A stretch of DNA of 56,942 bases from Candidatus Aldehydirespirator catecholifindens (GCA_028283245.1 JAPYNU010000078.1:1-56942); one strand, 5' to 3'; shown: positions 14,516-23,150, counted from the first letter of the stretch. Program-made: numbers and translations. The notes: generated by a model not told the origin, from the letters alone.

Positions 14516-15529
14516 TCAGGTGTAGCCCAGAAGCCGTGCCGCGTTGCCGCCTGCGATCAGATCGATCTGGGTCTGGCTGAGCCCCGGCACCGAGCCGATC
14601 AGCTCAAGCGGGTCATCGTCGCCCATGTCGTATGGATAGTCGGTTCCTAGCAGCACATGGTCGGCACCGTATTTGTCGACTAGGAACTTCACTTGGTCGG
14701 GATCAAACACCATCGTGTCAAAAAAGAAGCGCTTCAGGTATTCGCTGGGCAGTTTGGGCACGCCCTCACTCACATCGGCGCGGGCTCGCCAGCCATGATC
14801 AATGCGACCCGCGTAGGCGGGTAAGTAGCCACCGCCATGCACTATCACCACTTTGAGCTTCGGGTAACGCTCCATCACACCATTGAAGATGAGGTGCGCG
14901 GTGGCCAAAGTGGCCTCAAAAGCGTGACCGATGATGTTTACGAAGTTGTGGCCTTGAAGCCGCTCGCGGTGGGTGTGTCCTTCGGTGTGGATCAGCACCA
15001 CCGCGCCGAGTCGCTCCGCCTCGGCCCAAAAATTCTCAAGGCGCTCGTCGGAGATCTCGCTGCCCTCCACATGGCTGCCAATCTCAAGACCTCGCATACC
15101 TAATTCGTTGACGCAGTAGAGCAACTCGGCCACGGCAGCTTCAGTGCTTTGCAACGGCACACTTCCCAGCGGCGAGAAACGGCCCGGATGCTTAGACGTG
15201 GCTTCGACTAGCTCTTCGTTGATGATCCGACACACCTGAGCACCTACCTCAGGTTCAGCCCAGTAGTAGTACTGGTAGACCGACACAGCTACCGCCTGGA
15301 TGTCGACACCCATGCGGTCCATGTCGGCTAAACGCACCTCCAAGGAATCCATCTTCGGACGCAGATATTCGAGTTGGCGACGGTTGACCTCGCGGGTTAC
15401 AGCGGTGCCGTAGGCCAATGGCACCCGGCCGACTCGTTCCGCCTCCACCTTCATCATCTTGGTGACAGGCCCGCATTCACGGTGGCAGTGAATGTCAATG
15501 ACCGGCCCGTCGCTTCGCTGCGCTCTCAT
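14516..15529 (-). CDS. Amidohydrolase-2 family enzyme (ACMSD-like)
   Basis: A 337-residue TIM-barrel protein of the amidohydrolase-2 family, which includes 2-amino-3-carboxymuconate-6-semialdehyde decarboxylase and gamma-resorcylate decarboxylase. Visible metal ligands: HCH (IDIHCHREC, near residue 14), His in VLIHTEGH, His in VIVHGGGYLPAY, and Asp in LLGTDYPYD. GGGS/N-type C-terminus GGNAARLLG is standard. Such enzymes decarboxylate or hydrolyse ring carboxylates and lactones using a divalent metal. It is paralogous to the enzyme at 20.2-21.3 kb. The ATG at 15529 has GGGAGA upstream. Divergent from the LigI-like gene. Confidence 0.88.
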   Translation of the reverse strand: MRAQRSDGPVIDIHCHRECGPVTKMMKVEAERVGRVPLAYGTAVTREVNRRQLEYLRPKMDSLEVRLADMDRMGVDIQAVAVSVYQYYYWAEPEVGAQVCRIINEELVEATSKHPGRFSPLGSVPLQSTEAAVAELLYCVNELGMRGLEIGSHVEGSEISDERLENFWAEAERLGAVVLIHTEGHTHRERLQGHNFVNIIGHAFEATLATAHLIFNGVMERYPKLKVVIVHGGGYLPAYAGRIDHGWRARADVSEGVPKLPSEYLKRFFFDTMVFDPDQVKFLVDKYGADHVLLGTDYPYDMGDDDPLELIGSVPGLSQTQIDLIAGGNAARLLGYT

Positions 15530-15619
15530 TGCACGTCTCCCGGTACGTCTCCCGCAGGTTCGGTTCGTTTGGTTCGTCTTAGCGACTTCGAAGCAGCCAA
15601 ACCACCACTGCTATGATAC

Positions 15620-15637
15620 ATTATATATGATGCATCA
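15620..15637 (+). promoter_or_regulatory. ATATATGAT promoter/operator element, leaderless, site B
   Basis: ATTATATATGAT spans 15620-15631; TATGAT ends at 15631 and the ATG is at 15638, a 6-nt gap. Overlaps a TGATGCATCA palindrome (15628-15637). Lies in the 108-bp divergent region between two amidohydrolase genes. Confidence 0.55.
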
Positions 15638-16540
15638 ATGATGGCGCATACTCCAACTTCGTTTTCCCGTTGCCTGCCACCTACACGGACTCCTCGCGCC
15701 CCATGCATTGATCTGCCTGATGGCAGCATTGATACGCATGTGCATGTTTTTGATAGCCGCTATCCGCTGTCTGTTCAGCGCGGCTATGAACCACCCGACT
15801 CTAGGCTTGAGCATCTAACGGCCATGCATAAGGCCATTGGCATAGACCGAGTGGTCTTGACCCAAGCCTCCATTTACGGGATCGACAATCAGGCCATGCT
15901 TGATGCCTGCGATGCGCTCAACTCCGAAGCTCCGGGTCGGGCTCGAAGTGTTGTGGCTGTTGCGAGCAGCGTCACCGACCAAGAACTGGCTGACATGCAC
16001 GCACGAGGTGCCCGAGGTGTGCGGCTCAACACAGACAACGCTGGAGGGATGCCCATCGGCTGGGAGGAACTACCCGTGTTGTGTGAGCGCATAGCTGCGC
16101 TGGGCTGGCATATTGAGTTTCTGTTCCCTGGATGTGACATGGTGGAGCTAGCACCGATAATCGCGTCGCTACCGGTGCCTGCTTGCATCGGGCATTTTGC
16201 CTATCAGCCTGCTTGCGATGGTTCGGCGACCGAGGGCTATGAGGCGTTACTTGCGTTGTTGCGCGACGGCAACACCTGGCTAAAGATCTCTGGTGCAGAC
16301 AGGGTTAGCGCAGTTGGCGCTCCCGGCTATGAAGATGTTGCACCGCTGGCGCGTGCCGCCATAAAGGCCAACCCCGAACGGATCATGTGGGGTACCGACT
16401 GGCCTCACCCCAACAAATACGATCCTGCCAAAGTGCCTGATGAAGGGAATCTTGTTGATGCGCTCGGATCTTGGGTAGATGATCCTGACATGCTGCATCG
16501 CATCACTGTGGATAATCCCCAGAGCTTCTACGACTTCTAG
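15638..16540 (+). CDS. Amidohydrolase-2 family enzyme, LigI/galactarolactone-isomerase-like
   Basis: A 300-residue protein beginning MMAHTPTSFSRCLPPT. The core starts PDGSIDTHVHVFDSRYPL and includes HFAYQPA and MWGTDWPHPNKYD, the pattern of 2-pyrone-4,6-dicarboxylate lactonase (LigI) and D-galactarolactone isomerase. Those enzymes open or move lactones without a metal, using an Asp (here WGTDWPHP) as base. A lactone-opening step fits next to enolase-type (lactonising) and FAH-type genes. Leaderless start is favoured: TATGAT plus six bases, no Shine-Dalgarno. Confidence 0.85.
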   Translation: MMAHTPTSFSRCLPPTRTPRAPCIDLPDGSIDTHVHVFDSRYPLSVQRGYEPPDSRLEHLTAMHKAIGIDRVVLTQASIYGIDNQAMLDACDALNSEAPGRARSVVAVASSVTDQELADMHARGARGVRLNTDNAGGMPIGWEELPVLCERIAALGWHIEFLFPGCDMVELAPIIASLPVPACIGHFAYQPACDGSATEGYEALLALLRDGNTWLKISGADRVSAVGAPGYEDVAPLARAAIKANPERIMWGTDWPHPNKYDPAKVPDEGNLVDALGSWVDDPDMLHRITVDNPQSFYDF

Positions 16541-16639
16541 TCGGCTCCCGCACAGTTGACCTGCCCGCGAGCTATTGCGCTATTGCGATGCCCGTAGCCA
16601 AAGTCGCTGCGTTTGACCTGCGCGCGCGTAAGCAGGGCT

Positions 16640-17857
16640 TCAGTGGCTGGGGCTAAGGGCGCGCCGCAGTGGGATCCAAGCCAGTGCAACAGCGGCAGTG
16701 ACAGCGGTCACCGACCAGAAAGGCACGGTCGGTCCTGTGACGTCATAAAGGAACGACCCGGCAGGCGGTCCTCCTAGCTGGCTGATCCTGATGATGGTCA
16801 CCCATATCAGCACTGTGATCCCGCGGTGGTGTCGGCCTCCGACAGTGGCTGCGTAAGCCTGAGCCTGTGGCACGAAGCAACCGAATCCGAATCCACACAC
16901 GGCCAGCCCTGCTACCACCCACCCCGGCGAAGATGCCAGAGCCGTGACGGCTGAACCCGCAGCCATAAGCGCGAACGCTGTAGTGATTAGTTTGACCTTG
17001 CCGATCCAATCGATGAGCAGACCTATACGGATTGCTGCCAGCACTATCCCCAACTGGAACGACGCAATGAGGGCACCGCGCGTTGCCACCTCAACACCGA
17101 ATTCGTCGTTAAGCAGCAACGGCACCACAGTGAGCCCAAGCCCGTGCAGTAGGTAGGTCGCCACGAAAGTCGCTACGAGAACCCCGACGTAGTCCGCCAA
17201 AGTGCCGTTGGTACGCATGGCCACAACTGCAGCTCGCAGGTGACGCAGCGGCGGCTCAACAGTTGTGTTAGGCCGGTCTGAGGGCATTCGGCTAGACCAC
17301 GCCGCCAGAGGGAAACCGACCAGAAAAATCAGAAACGGCCGGAAGGTTCCGTTCACCGCTAAGAAGCCAGCAATCAAAGGTCCCAGCAGGGAGGTCGTTT
17401 GCAATCCGGTCATGTTTATGCCCATGGCCCGGGTGCGTGCCTCGCCAGCGAAAGCGTCGCCGATCAAAACGATACCCACGCCGAGAATGCCGGATGTGCC
17501 GATGCCCTGAATGAAGCGAACAATCACCAACGACCAGAAGGATCTGGCAAAGAAACCGGCCACTCCGAACACCGAGAACAACAGCAGCGCTGTGAGGATC
17601 ACCCGGCGACGGCCGATTCTGTCGGCCATATAGCCGATCAACGCCGAGAACAGCACCCCCGCGAAAGAGATTGATCCTTGGACTAGTCCGATGGAGCCGC
17701 GTGACACTCCGAAAGTTTCTGCTAGGTCTGGCAAAATCGGTGCCGTGACCGAAAATCCGAGTGTGCCCATTGAGCCCACCGCGATAGCGATGGCAAGTTG
17801 CTCGTAAGGTCGAGTGGCCGTGCCGAACGGGCGACTCAAAAAGGCAGCGGCACTCAT
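16640..17857 (-). CDS. MFS transporter
   Basis: A 405-residue major facilitator protein with 12 predicted hydrophobic segments. The signature GYMADRIGRRR (motif A) is in loop 2-3 near residue 78, and GIGTSGILGVGIVLIGDAF is the helix 4-5 region. Drug/organic-anion-type MFS; probably takes up or exports an aromatic or organic acid of the cluster. The start is the ATG at 17857, six bases after TATGAT on the minus strand (leaderless); a TTG two codons further upstream is possible but lies at the predicted transcript start. Confidence 0.88.
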   Translation of the reverse strand: MSAAAFLSRPFGTATRPYEQLAIAIAVGSMGTLGFSVTAPILPDLAETFGVSRGSIGLVQGSISFAGVLFSALIGYMADRIGRRRVILTALLLFSVFGVAGFFARSFWSLVIVRFIQGIGTSGILGVGIVLIGDAFAGEARTRAMGINMTGLQTTSLLGPLIAGFLAVNGTFRPFLIFLVGFPLAAWSSRMPSDRPNTTVEPPLRHLRAAVVAMRTNGTLADYVGVLVATFVATYLLHGLGLTVVPLLLNDEFGVEVATRGALIASFQLGIVLAAIRIGLLIDWIGKVKLITTAFALMAAGSAVTALASSPGWVVAGLAVCGFGFGCFVPQAQAYAATVGGRHHRGITVLIWVTIIRISQLGGPPAGSFLYDVTGPTVPFWSVTAVTAAVALAWIPLRRALSPSH

Positions 17858-17881
17858 CAGCAAATCATATATGATATATCT
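17858..17881. promoter_or_regulatory. Palindromic ATCATATATGAT element, divergent promoter/operator, site C
   Basis: ATCATATATGAT at 17864-17875 is a perfect 12-bp palindrome. On the minus strand it presents TATGAT exactly six bases before the MFS ATG (17857). On the plus strand it presents TATGAT at 17870-17875, which would start a transcript near 17882 for the mini-ORF and crotonase gene. A regulator bound here would control both directions. Confidence 0.6.
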
Positions 17882-17899
17882 TTACTGCCGGTTGGGTTC

Positions 17900-17941
17900 A
17901 TGCAGTTGGGATCAGGCAGTTGGGATCAGGCGCAAACGTGA
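17900..17941 (+). CDS. Coupled mini-ORF (13 residues) before the crotonase gene
   Basis: ATG at 17900 reads MQLGSGSWDQAQT and stops at TGA 17939-17941, overlapping the GTG at 17938 (GTGA). The ORF body is an exact 14-bp tandem duplication (GCAGTTGGGATCAG at 17902-17915 and 17916-17929). Translation is predicted only. Confidence 0.4.
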   Translation: MQLGSGSWDQAQT

Positions 17942-18855
17942 ACAAGCAAAATGGAGGTTTCGACTCGGCGATGTCATCGCAGCAACACAAATATCAGGAG
18001 ATCGTTTTTGAGGTTCGCAACGATGCTGCTTGGATCGGCATTAATCGTCCAGAGGTTCGTAATGCTTTCCGTGAACAAACACTTGACGAACTAGCCGATG
18101 CCCTCAACTCCACCCGAACCGACCCCACGATCGTGGCCGCGGTGGTATATGGAGTCGGAGGTCATTTCTCAGCAGGTGGCGACTTCCATGCCATGATGAA
18201 GCTCAACAAGGCCAACTCCTACATGTGGAACGACCGCATGCAGAAAGTGGCTATGACCTGCCGCAACCTGCCGATCCCGGTGATCGCCATGGTGGAGGGT
18301 GCCTGCGTGGGCGGCGGCCATGAACTGATGCTGTGGTGCGATCTAGTGATCGCTGCGGAGGACTCGATCTTCGGCCAGACCGGTGCTCGGGTTGGTGCCT
18401 GTCCTACCGTCGGTGCGACCCAGTACATCGGCAAGCTGATCGGTGAGCGTCGGGCTAAGGAGATGATCTTTTTATGCAAGCGCTACTCGGGCGCGGAAGC
18501 GGCCCAAATAGGGCTGGCCAACGAAGCTGTGCCCGCTGACCAAGTGCTTACACGGGTGGAGGAGGTAGTGGCTCAAATCAAGGGCTACAGCTCTCAGACG
18601 ATCCGCTCTACCAAGGTGTCGCTCAACTTCGATAGCGACGCGTTGTATCCGTCGTGGCAGCACGGCATGGAACTGCTAGCCAACATCTGGGGCACCGAAG
18701 AGTCTCTTGAAGGGATGAACGCCTTCTTGGAGAAGCGCCCGGCAGATTTTCATCAGTTCCGCAAACGTAACCGTGATGCGCTTGACACATATATGGACGA
18801 TTTCAGCGAGGGCCGCAACCAGAGCGAATCATCGCGCCGAGCCCGGCAGGATTGA
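17938..18855 (+). CDS. Enoyl-CoA hydratase/isomerase (crotonase), MenB/BadI-like
   Basis: A 305-residue crotonase from GTG 17938 (294 if the ATG at 17971 is used; that ATG has GGAGG but 13 bases away). The oxyanion-hole motifs are HFSAGGDF and EGACVGGGHEL. The segment FGQTGARVGACPTVGATQYI followed by GERRAKEMIFLCKRYSGAEA matches the pattern of dihydroxynaphthoyl-CoA synthase (MenB) and 2-ketocyclohexanecarboxyl-CoA hydrolase (BadI) better than ordinary fatty-acid hydratases. A ring-closing or ring-opening CoA-thioester reaction is therefore plausible. It is followed by a CoA-transferase that could make its substrate. Confidence 0.85.
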   Translation: MNKQNGGFDSAMSSQQHKYQEIVFEVRNDAAWIGINRPEVRNAFREQTLDELADALNSTRTDPTIVAAVVYGVGGHFSAGGDFHAMMKLNKANSYMWNDRMQKVAMTCRNLPIPVIAMVEGACVGGGHELMLWCDLVIAAEDSIFGQTGARVGACPTVGATQYIGKLIGERRAKEMIFLCKRYSGAEAAQIGLANEAVPADQVLTRVEEVVAQIKGYSSQTIRSTKVSLNFDSDALYPSWQHGMELLANIWGTEESLEGMNAFLEKRPADFHQFRKRNRDALDTYMDDFSEGRNQSESSRRARQD

Positions 18856-18932
18856 AGTTGCGAGTCGGCTCGGGTGGGTGTTGTGGGGCGTGTTGTCGTT
18901 GTGAGGCGAGTAGTGACGTTGCAAGCTAAGTC

Positions 18933-18956
18933 ATGAATTTGCGAGTTGAGCTATGA
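18933..18956 (+). CDS. Coupled mini-ORF (7 residues) before the CoA-transferase gene
   Basis: ATG 18933 reads MNLRVEL and stops at TGA 18954-18956, overlapping the CoA-transferase ATG (ATGA, 18953-18956). A further frame from GTG 18901 ends at TGA 18934-18936, again overlapping this ATG, and one more ends on that GTG (GTGA). TTGCGAGT occurs both here and at 18858, a trace of duplication. Without an obvious Shine-Dalgarno before the CoA-transferase, coupling is plausible; chance is not excluded. Confidence 0.35.
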   Translation: MNLRVEL

Positions 18957-20152
18957 CAGGGGGCGCTCTTGACGGGGTGCGGGTGCTGGATCTGAGCCGT
19001 GTGCTGGCTGGACCCATGTGTGCAATGTGGCTCGGTGATATGGGTGCTGATGTCGTCAAGGTTGAGCGCCCGGGTACCGGTGACGACACTCGGACTTGGG
19101 GTCCTCCATTCGCTGGAACCGAGGCGGCCTACTACCTATGCGCCAACCGCAACAAACGCAGCCTCACCCTGGATTTGAGCCTGCCCCGAGGACGCGGAAT
19201 TCTCGCCGAGTTGATCCGGGGTGCTGATGTGGTGTTGGACAACTTCAAGATAGGCACCCTGGAACGCTGGGGTTTCGATGACGACTGGTATGAAGCCGAA
19301 GCACCGACTGCGGTTCGGGCCACCATCTCGGGTTACGGATCCACCGGCCCTAAGGCGGCCATGCCTGGATATGACTTCATCTTGCAGGCCGAGACGGGTC
19401 TCATGGCCGTCACAGGCGAACCCGATGGTGAATCAATGAAGCACGGCGTGGCGTTGGTGGACGTATGCACTGGAATGCTGACTGCAATTTCGGTGCTGGG
19501 AGCGCTTGTTGCGCGCGGTCGCACCGGACAGGGTCAGCGCATTGAGGCCTCGCTGCATGACACCGGCATTGCGATGCTGGCCAATGTGGCCGCCAACCAC
19601 CTGGTTAGCGGCACCGAGGCTGCTCGCTACGGCAACGGTCATCCCAACATCGTGCCATACCGCACATATCGGGCCTCCGACGGAGAAATGGCGATAGCGG
19701 TAGGAAACGATGCCCAGTTCGTGAAGTTCGCGCAAGTGCTCGGCTTTGAGGAGTGGGCTGTCGATGAGCGCTTCGCTCAAAATGTGCAGCGGGTGGGCAA
19801 CCGCGATCTTCTCGACAGACAGATTGAGCAGCGCATCGCCGAGCGCAGTCGGGCTGAATGGACCGCTGATCTTGAGGCCAACGGTATTCCCTGCGGGCCA
19901 ATCAACTCGGTGACAGAAGCGCTGGGTTCGGCTCAAACGCTGGCTCGCAACATGGTGACAACCGTTGTTCACCCCACCGCTGGGCAGCTGTCGATCACGG
20001 GCGTGCCATTCCAGATGTTCGGCACTCCGACTGCTGTGCATCGCCCCCCGCCCACGCTCGGTCAGCACAGCCGTGAAGTGCTAATGGAACTCGGTTTTGA
20101 TGAAGCCGAACTCTCGAATTTGGTGGCTGAAGGTGTTACTACCGTTGAGTGA
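18953..20152 (+). CDS. Class III CoA-transferase (CaiB/BaiF family)
   Basis: A 399-residue family III CoA-transferase. The N-terminal LDGVRVLDLSRVLAGPMCA-type stretch, GADVVKVERPGTGDDTR and NRNKRSLTLDL are standard. The conserved catalytic Asp is in the GYDFILQAETGLMAVTGEPDG region (Y-D motif). Family members move CoA between carboxylic acids (formyl-, succinyl-, carnitinyl-CoA donors). Next to the MenB/BadI-like crotonase it probably activates an acid intermediate of the catabolic cluster. Cytoplasmic. Confidence 0.92.
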   Translation: MTGGALDGVRVLDLSRVLAGPMCAMWLGDMGADVVKVERPGTGDDTRTWGPPFAGTEAAYYLCANRNKRSLTLDLSLPRGRGILAELIRGADVVLDNFKIGTLERWGFDDDWYEAEAPTAVRATISGYGSTGPKAAMPGYDFILQAETGLMAVTGEPDGESMKHGVALVDVCTGMLTAISVLGALVARGRTGQGQRIEASLHDTGIAMLANVAANHLVSGTEAARYGNGHPNIVPYRTYRASDGEMAIAVGNDAQFVKFAQVLGFEEWAVDERFAQNVQRVGNRDLLDRQIEQRIAERSRAEWTADLEANGIPCGPINSVTEALGSAQTLARNMVTTVVHPTAGQLSITGVPFQMFGTPTAVHRPPPTLGQHSREVLMELGFDEAELSNLVAEGVTTVE

Positions 20153-20227
20153 GAGACGCAAGCTGTGCAAGCTCTGCGCTGGCACAGCCCCGCTTGGGGA
20201 AGCCTTGAGGTTGAGAAGGCAGTGACC

Positions 20228-21328
20228 ATGACTGCTGATCGCAGCGAAAGACCAACTGGCACGGCACCAGCGGAGTGGTGGCCCGAACTGGGTCCGGTTT
20301 GGGCACCCTCGGCTGTGACCAAACCAGCATGTCGATGCATTGATGTGCATACTCATCTGGCTGTGCCAGCGGCTTCGGCTGTGGCTAAACCGCACTTCTC
20401 ACCAGAGATGGACCCGCGCTCGTTTTTCTCGCCGCCTGAGAGCCTGCGCTACAACCAGGAACTTCGCAGTCAGCCCCACATCGTTGCCAAGTTCGAAGAG
20501 CCCGAAGCCCGCATCATCGACATGGACTCACAGGGCATTGACATGCAGATATTGGCGGTGCCACCGGGCGAATACTTCTACTGGCTAGATGATGAGCACG
20601 CCGCCCGAGTTTCACGCCTGCAGCATGAGCGTCTCGCTGAAGTGGTGGACCGGCATCCGGATCGGTTTGCTGCGGTTGCCAACCTGCCAATGGATCATCC
20701 CTCGCTGGCTGTGGAAGTAATGGTCGAAGCTAGGCGCGACTTTGACATGCACGGCTTTGAGATCAATGCCGATGTCAACGGCGGCGATCTTGACGACCGC
20801 CGTTACGACCCGGTCTGGGAGAAAGCGGTGGAGTTGAGCATGACCGTGATCATGCATCCCCAAGGGTTCACCCACGGTCAACGGATGGACGACTACTACT
20901 TGGTCAACGTGGTGTGCATGCCGCTGGCATCTACTCTGGCTGTTTCACGCATGATCTTGGGCGGGGTCTGGCAGCGCCATCCTGATCTGCAGATGGTGGT
21001 AGTGCATGGCGGCGGCTATCTGCCCTACTACTTCGCTCGCACCGATCACGCGTTTTCGGTTCGTCCCGAGCTGCGCCGTCACATTGATCGCAAACCCAGC
21101 GAGTATCTGCACAAGCTGCATTTCGATACCACAGTGTTTGAGCCTCGCATGGTTGAGTATCTGGTCGAGACTTTCGGTGACGCACAGGTGCTGCTGGGCA
21201 CTGACTATCCCTTCGATATGGGGCCCACTGACCCTCTGGCCTTTTTGGCGCAGGCTCGTCTGACTGAGCAGTCACGAAACCGGATCTTGGGCGATAACGC
21301 AGCCAGACTGTTCGGGATCGGCGCATAG
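20228..21328 (+). CDS. Amidohydrolase-2 family enzyme (ACMSD-like, second copy)
   Basis: A 366-residue paralogue of the enzyme at 14.5-15.5 kb. Metal-site motifs are CIDVHTHLAV, VIMHPQGFTHG, VVVHGGGYLPYY and LLGTDYPFDMG. Start chosen at ATG 20228 with GAGAAGG eight bases before; an in-frame ATG at 20165 would add 21 non-family residues. The pair of ACMSD-like enzymes in one cluster suggests two decarboxylation or hydrolysis steps, or paralogues for related ring acids. Confidence 0.88.
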   Translation: MTADRSERPTGTAPAEWWPELGPVWAPSAVTKPACRCIDVHTHLAVPAASAVAKPHFSPEMDPRSFFSPPESLRYNQELRSQPHIVAKFEEPEARIIDMDSQGIDMQILAVPPGEYFYWLDDEHAARVSRLQHERLAEVVDRHPDRFAAVANLPMDHPSLAVEVMVEARRDFDMHGFEINADVNGGDLDDRRYDPVWEKAVELSMTVIMHPQGFTHGQRMDDYYLVNVVCMPLASTLAVSRMILGGVWQRHPDLQMVVVHGGGYLPYYFARTDHAFSVRPELRRHIDRKPSEYLHKLHFDTTVFEPRMVEYLVETFGDAQVLLGTDYPFDMGPTDPLAFLAQARLTEQSRNRILGDNAARLFGIGA

Positions 21329-21369
21329 CCCGGCCTAGACGTTTGGGCAACATCAAGGCAGGAGCTGTT

Positions 21370-21939
21370 ATGGCACGGATTCCGCTAATCAACACTCGAG
21401 AGGGACTCAGCGAAGCCCAGCGGTTGGTCTTTGACTGGATCGTTGAGAGTCGCGGCGAGATGGTCCGCCCGTATGAGGTGTTGTTGCATGTGCCCGAGAT
21501 GGCGCGGCCCGCATCAGAACTGGGGCATCAGATTCGTTATCAAGGATCGTTGAGTGATCACGACCGCGAACTGGCGATCATCACCACAGCAAAGGCTCAC
21601 GGCTGTGACTTCGAGTGGGACAGCCATGTTGACAAGGCTCGGGCTGCGGGAGTGTCGCCTCGAACCATTGCTGCGCTGCAAAACGGTGAAGAGGCGCTCT
21701 CATGCGTCGATTCAGATCAGGCCGATTCGCACGGGGTCTCAGGTGCTGCTTCGGTTGATGATACAGACAGTGTGATTGTCGGGTTTGTGCAGGAACTGTG
21801 CCGCAACTCGACCGTGTCTGAAGTCACTTGGCGTAGCACTCAAGAACGGCTCGGCCTTTCTGGTGCGGTGGAGTTGAGCACGCTGGTGGGGTATTACACC
21901 CTGCTTGCTTTTGTGATGAACGCTTCTGGAGCGGGCTGA
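21370..21939 (+). CDS. Carboxymuconolactone decarboxylase-like (AhpD-fold) protein
   Basis: A 189-residue all-helical protein of the CMD family. The core segment SDHDRELAIITTAKAHGCDFEWDSHVDKARAAGVS contains the conserved E..E-W..H residues found in the CMD subgroup that lacks the CxxC pair of peroxidases. Start at ATG 21370, with AGGAG five bases upstream. Follows the amidohydrolase by 41 bp. In aromatic pathways CMD proteins decarboxylate carboxymuconolactone, consistent with the cluster; a stress role is the alternative. Confidence 0.85.
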   Translation: MARIPLINTREGLSEAQRLVFDWIVESRGEMVRPYEVLLHVPEMARPASELGHQIRYQGSLSDHDRELAIITTAKAHGCDFEWDSHVDKARAAGVSPRTIAALQNGEEALSCVDSDQADSHGVSGAASVDDTDSVIVGFVQELCRNSTVSEVTWRSTQERLGLSGAVELSTLVGYYTLLAFVMNASGAG

Positions 21940-21947
21940 ACACCGCT

Positions 21948-22946
21948 GTGGGCGAGCAGAGCTTTAAGCCTCGCTGCGTGGCAGTGCTCGGGATTGTGAT
22001 TGCGCTGCTACTTGCGGGGTCAAACTGCGCTGCTGGAGATAACGGGTCGGCCACGCTGGCGACTGTTGATGGTGTGGAATTGCCTGCGAACGCCCTGTCT
22101 GGCTTGCATGTCGATGTGGGGCAACTGAGCCCCGAAGAGTCGGCTGCGTCGGTGTATTTGCTGGTGCTGCATGAGGCGCTCACCGATCGGGCTCTTGCTG
22201 AGTTGGGCATCGAAGTCGACCTCGGCGAAACAGAAGCGGCTTTTGCACGGCGCACCGCCCGCTATGACACAGCGGCTGAGCGTGATCTGGCTCTGAAAGC
22301 GCGCAACGAGACTGCGCAGCGCACCCGAATCGAGGCTCGGCTCGACGTGCTACGTGACACAGTGTCGCAGACGCTCGTCTATGAGCAGGCTGAAGGTTTC
22401 GACATGGATGCTGCTTACCGGGCGTTTCTTATCGACAACGCTGAAGTGTGCGTTCAGCAGATGATTTTGCGCTCGACTGAAGCGCACCAGACTGCGCTGG
22501 AGCGTCTAGAGGCGGGTGAAGAGTTCGACAAGGTGGCTCGCGAGCTGTCAGAAGACTCGTTCGTGGATCGTGAGGCCGGTGAATCAGGTGCCGGGGGAGA
22601 CTTCGGCTGTTCAGCACCGGCGGCGCTGCCGACAGGTCTTACAGCAGCGAGTCTGGATGCCCCGATAGGAGTGCCGCAAGGTTTCCTGCAGTCACGCAAC
22701 GGTGTGCATGTGATGGTTGTCTACGACCGGACAACACCGCTGCTAGATGAAGTGCAGCCTGAAGTGCTTGAACATGCTGTCGCTCGGCAGGGGCCGGAAC
22801 TGTTCCGTCTCTGGGCGTTACGGGTGCTTGCCACAGTTGAAGTGGAGGTGAACCCCGACTACGGGCAGTGGGGGGCTTTGCCCGAGACTGAGGGGCTGCC
22901 CACAGTGGTTCCAGTCAACGAAGTGCATCGCATCGTCGATTCGTAG
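21948..22946 (+). CDS. Parvulin-type (PpiC) peptidyl-prolyl isomerase, probable exported foldase
   Basis: A 332-residue protein starting at GTG 21948, eight bases after the preceding stop. Residues 12-31 are a hydrophobic signal followed by a Cys (LAGSNC), possibly a weak lipobox. The N-terminal half is helical and SurA/PrsA-like; the C-terminal half carries a PpiC domain (VQQMILRSTEA...GGDFGCSAP...FLQSRNGVHVMVVYDR). It resembles actinobacterial PrsA-type foldases. Being next to very large secreted proteins, it may assist their folding; that is inference. Confidence 0.8.
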   Translation: MGEQSFKPRCVAVLGIVIALLLAGSNCAAGDNGSATLATVDGVELPANALSGLHVDVGQLSPEESAASVYLLVLHEALTDRALAELGIEVDLGETEAAFARRTARYDTAAERDLALKARNETAQRTRIEARLDVLRDTVSQTLVYEQAEGFDMDAAYRAFLIDNAEVCVQQMILRSTEAHQTALERLEAGEEFDKVARELSEDSFVDREAGESGAGGDFGCSAPAALPTGLTAASLDAPIGVPQGFLQSRNGVHVMVVYDRTTPLLDEVQPEVLEHAVARQGPELFRLWALRVLATVEVEVNPDYGQWGALPETEGLPTVVPVNEVHRIVDS

Positions 22947-23150
22947 CTTTTTGCCTTAATTTCTCGGCGCGCAAGCTCAAATCAGTGCAGAGCGTTCTGT
23001 TGCGTGGATGAGCACATTAAGTAGTTTTGGGAATGAGTCTTATTCATGTAATATGGCGAGTTGAGCTTTACAAGCATTTGGGCCGGATTCGACGGTCAAC
23101 GGAAAGGCAGAATTAATGGGGCAATTGATGGGCGATCGGCAGGGCAGTTG
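22947..23150 (+). other. 204-bp leader of the secreted-protease locus
   Basis: Contains AT-rich stretches (ATTAAGTAGTTTTGG near 23018, ATTCATGTAATATGG near 23042) that could hold a promoter with TAATAT as -10, but no convincing -35 and no gene. A TTG-initiated extension of the lipoprotein frame to 23061 is open but would bury the signal peptide. Confidence 0.3.
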
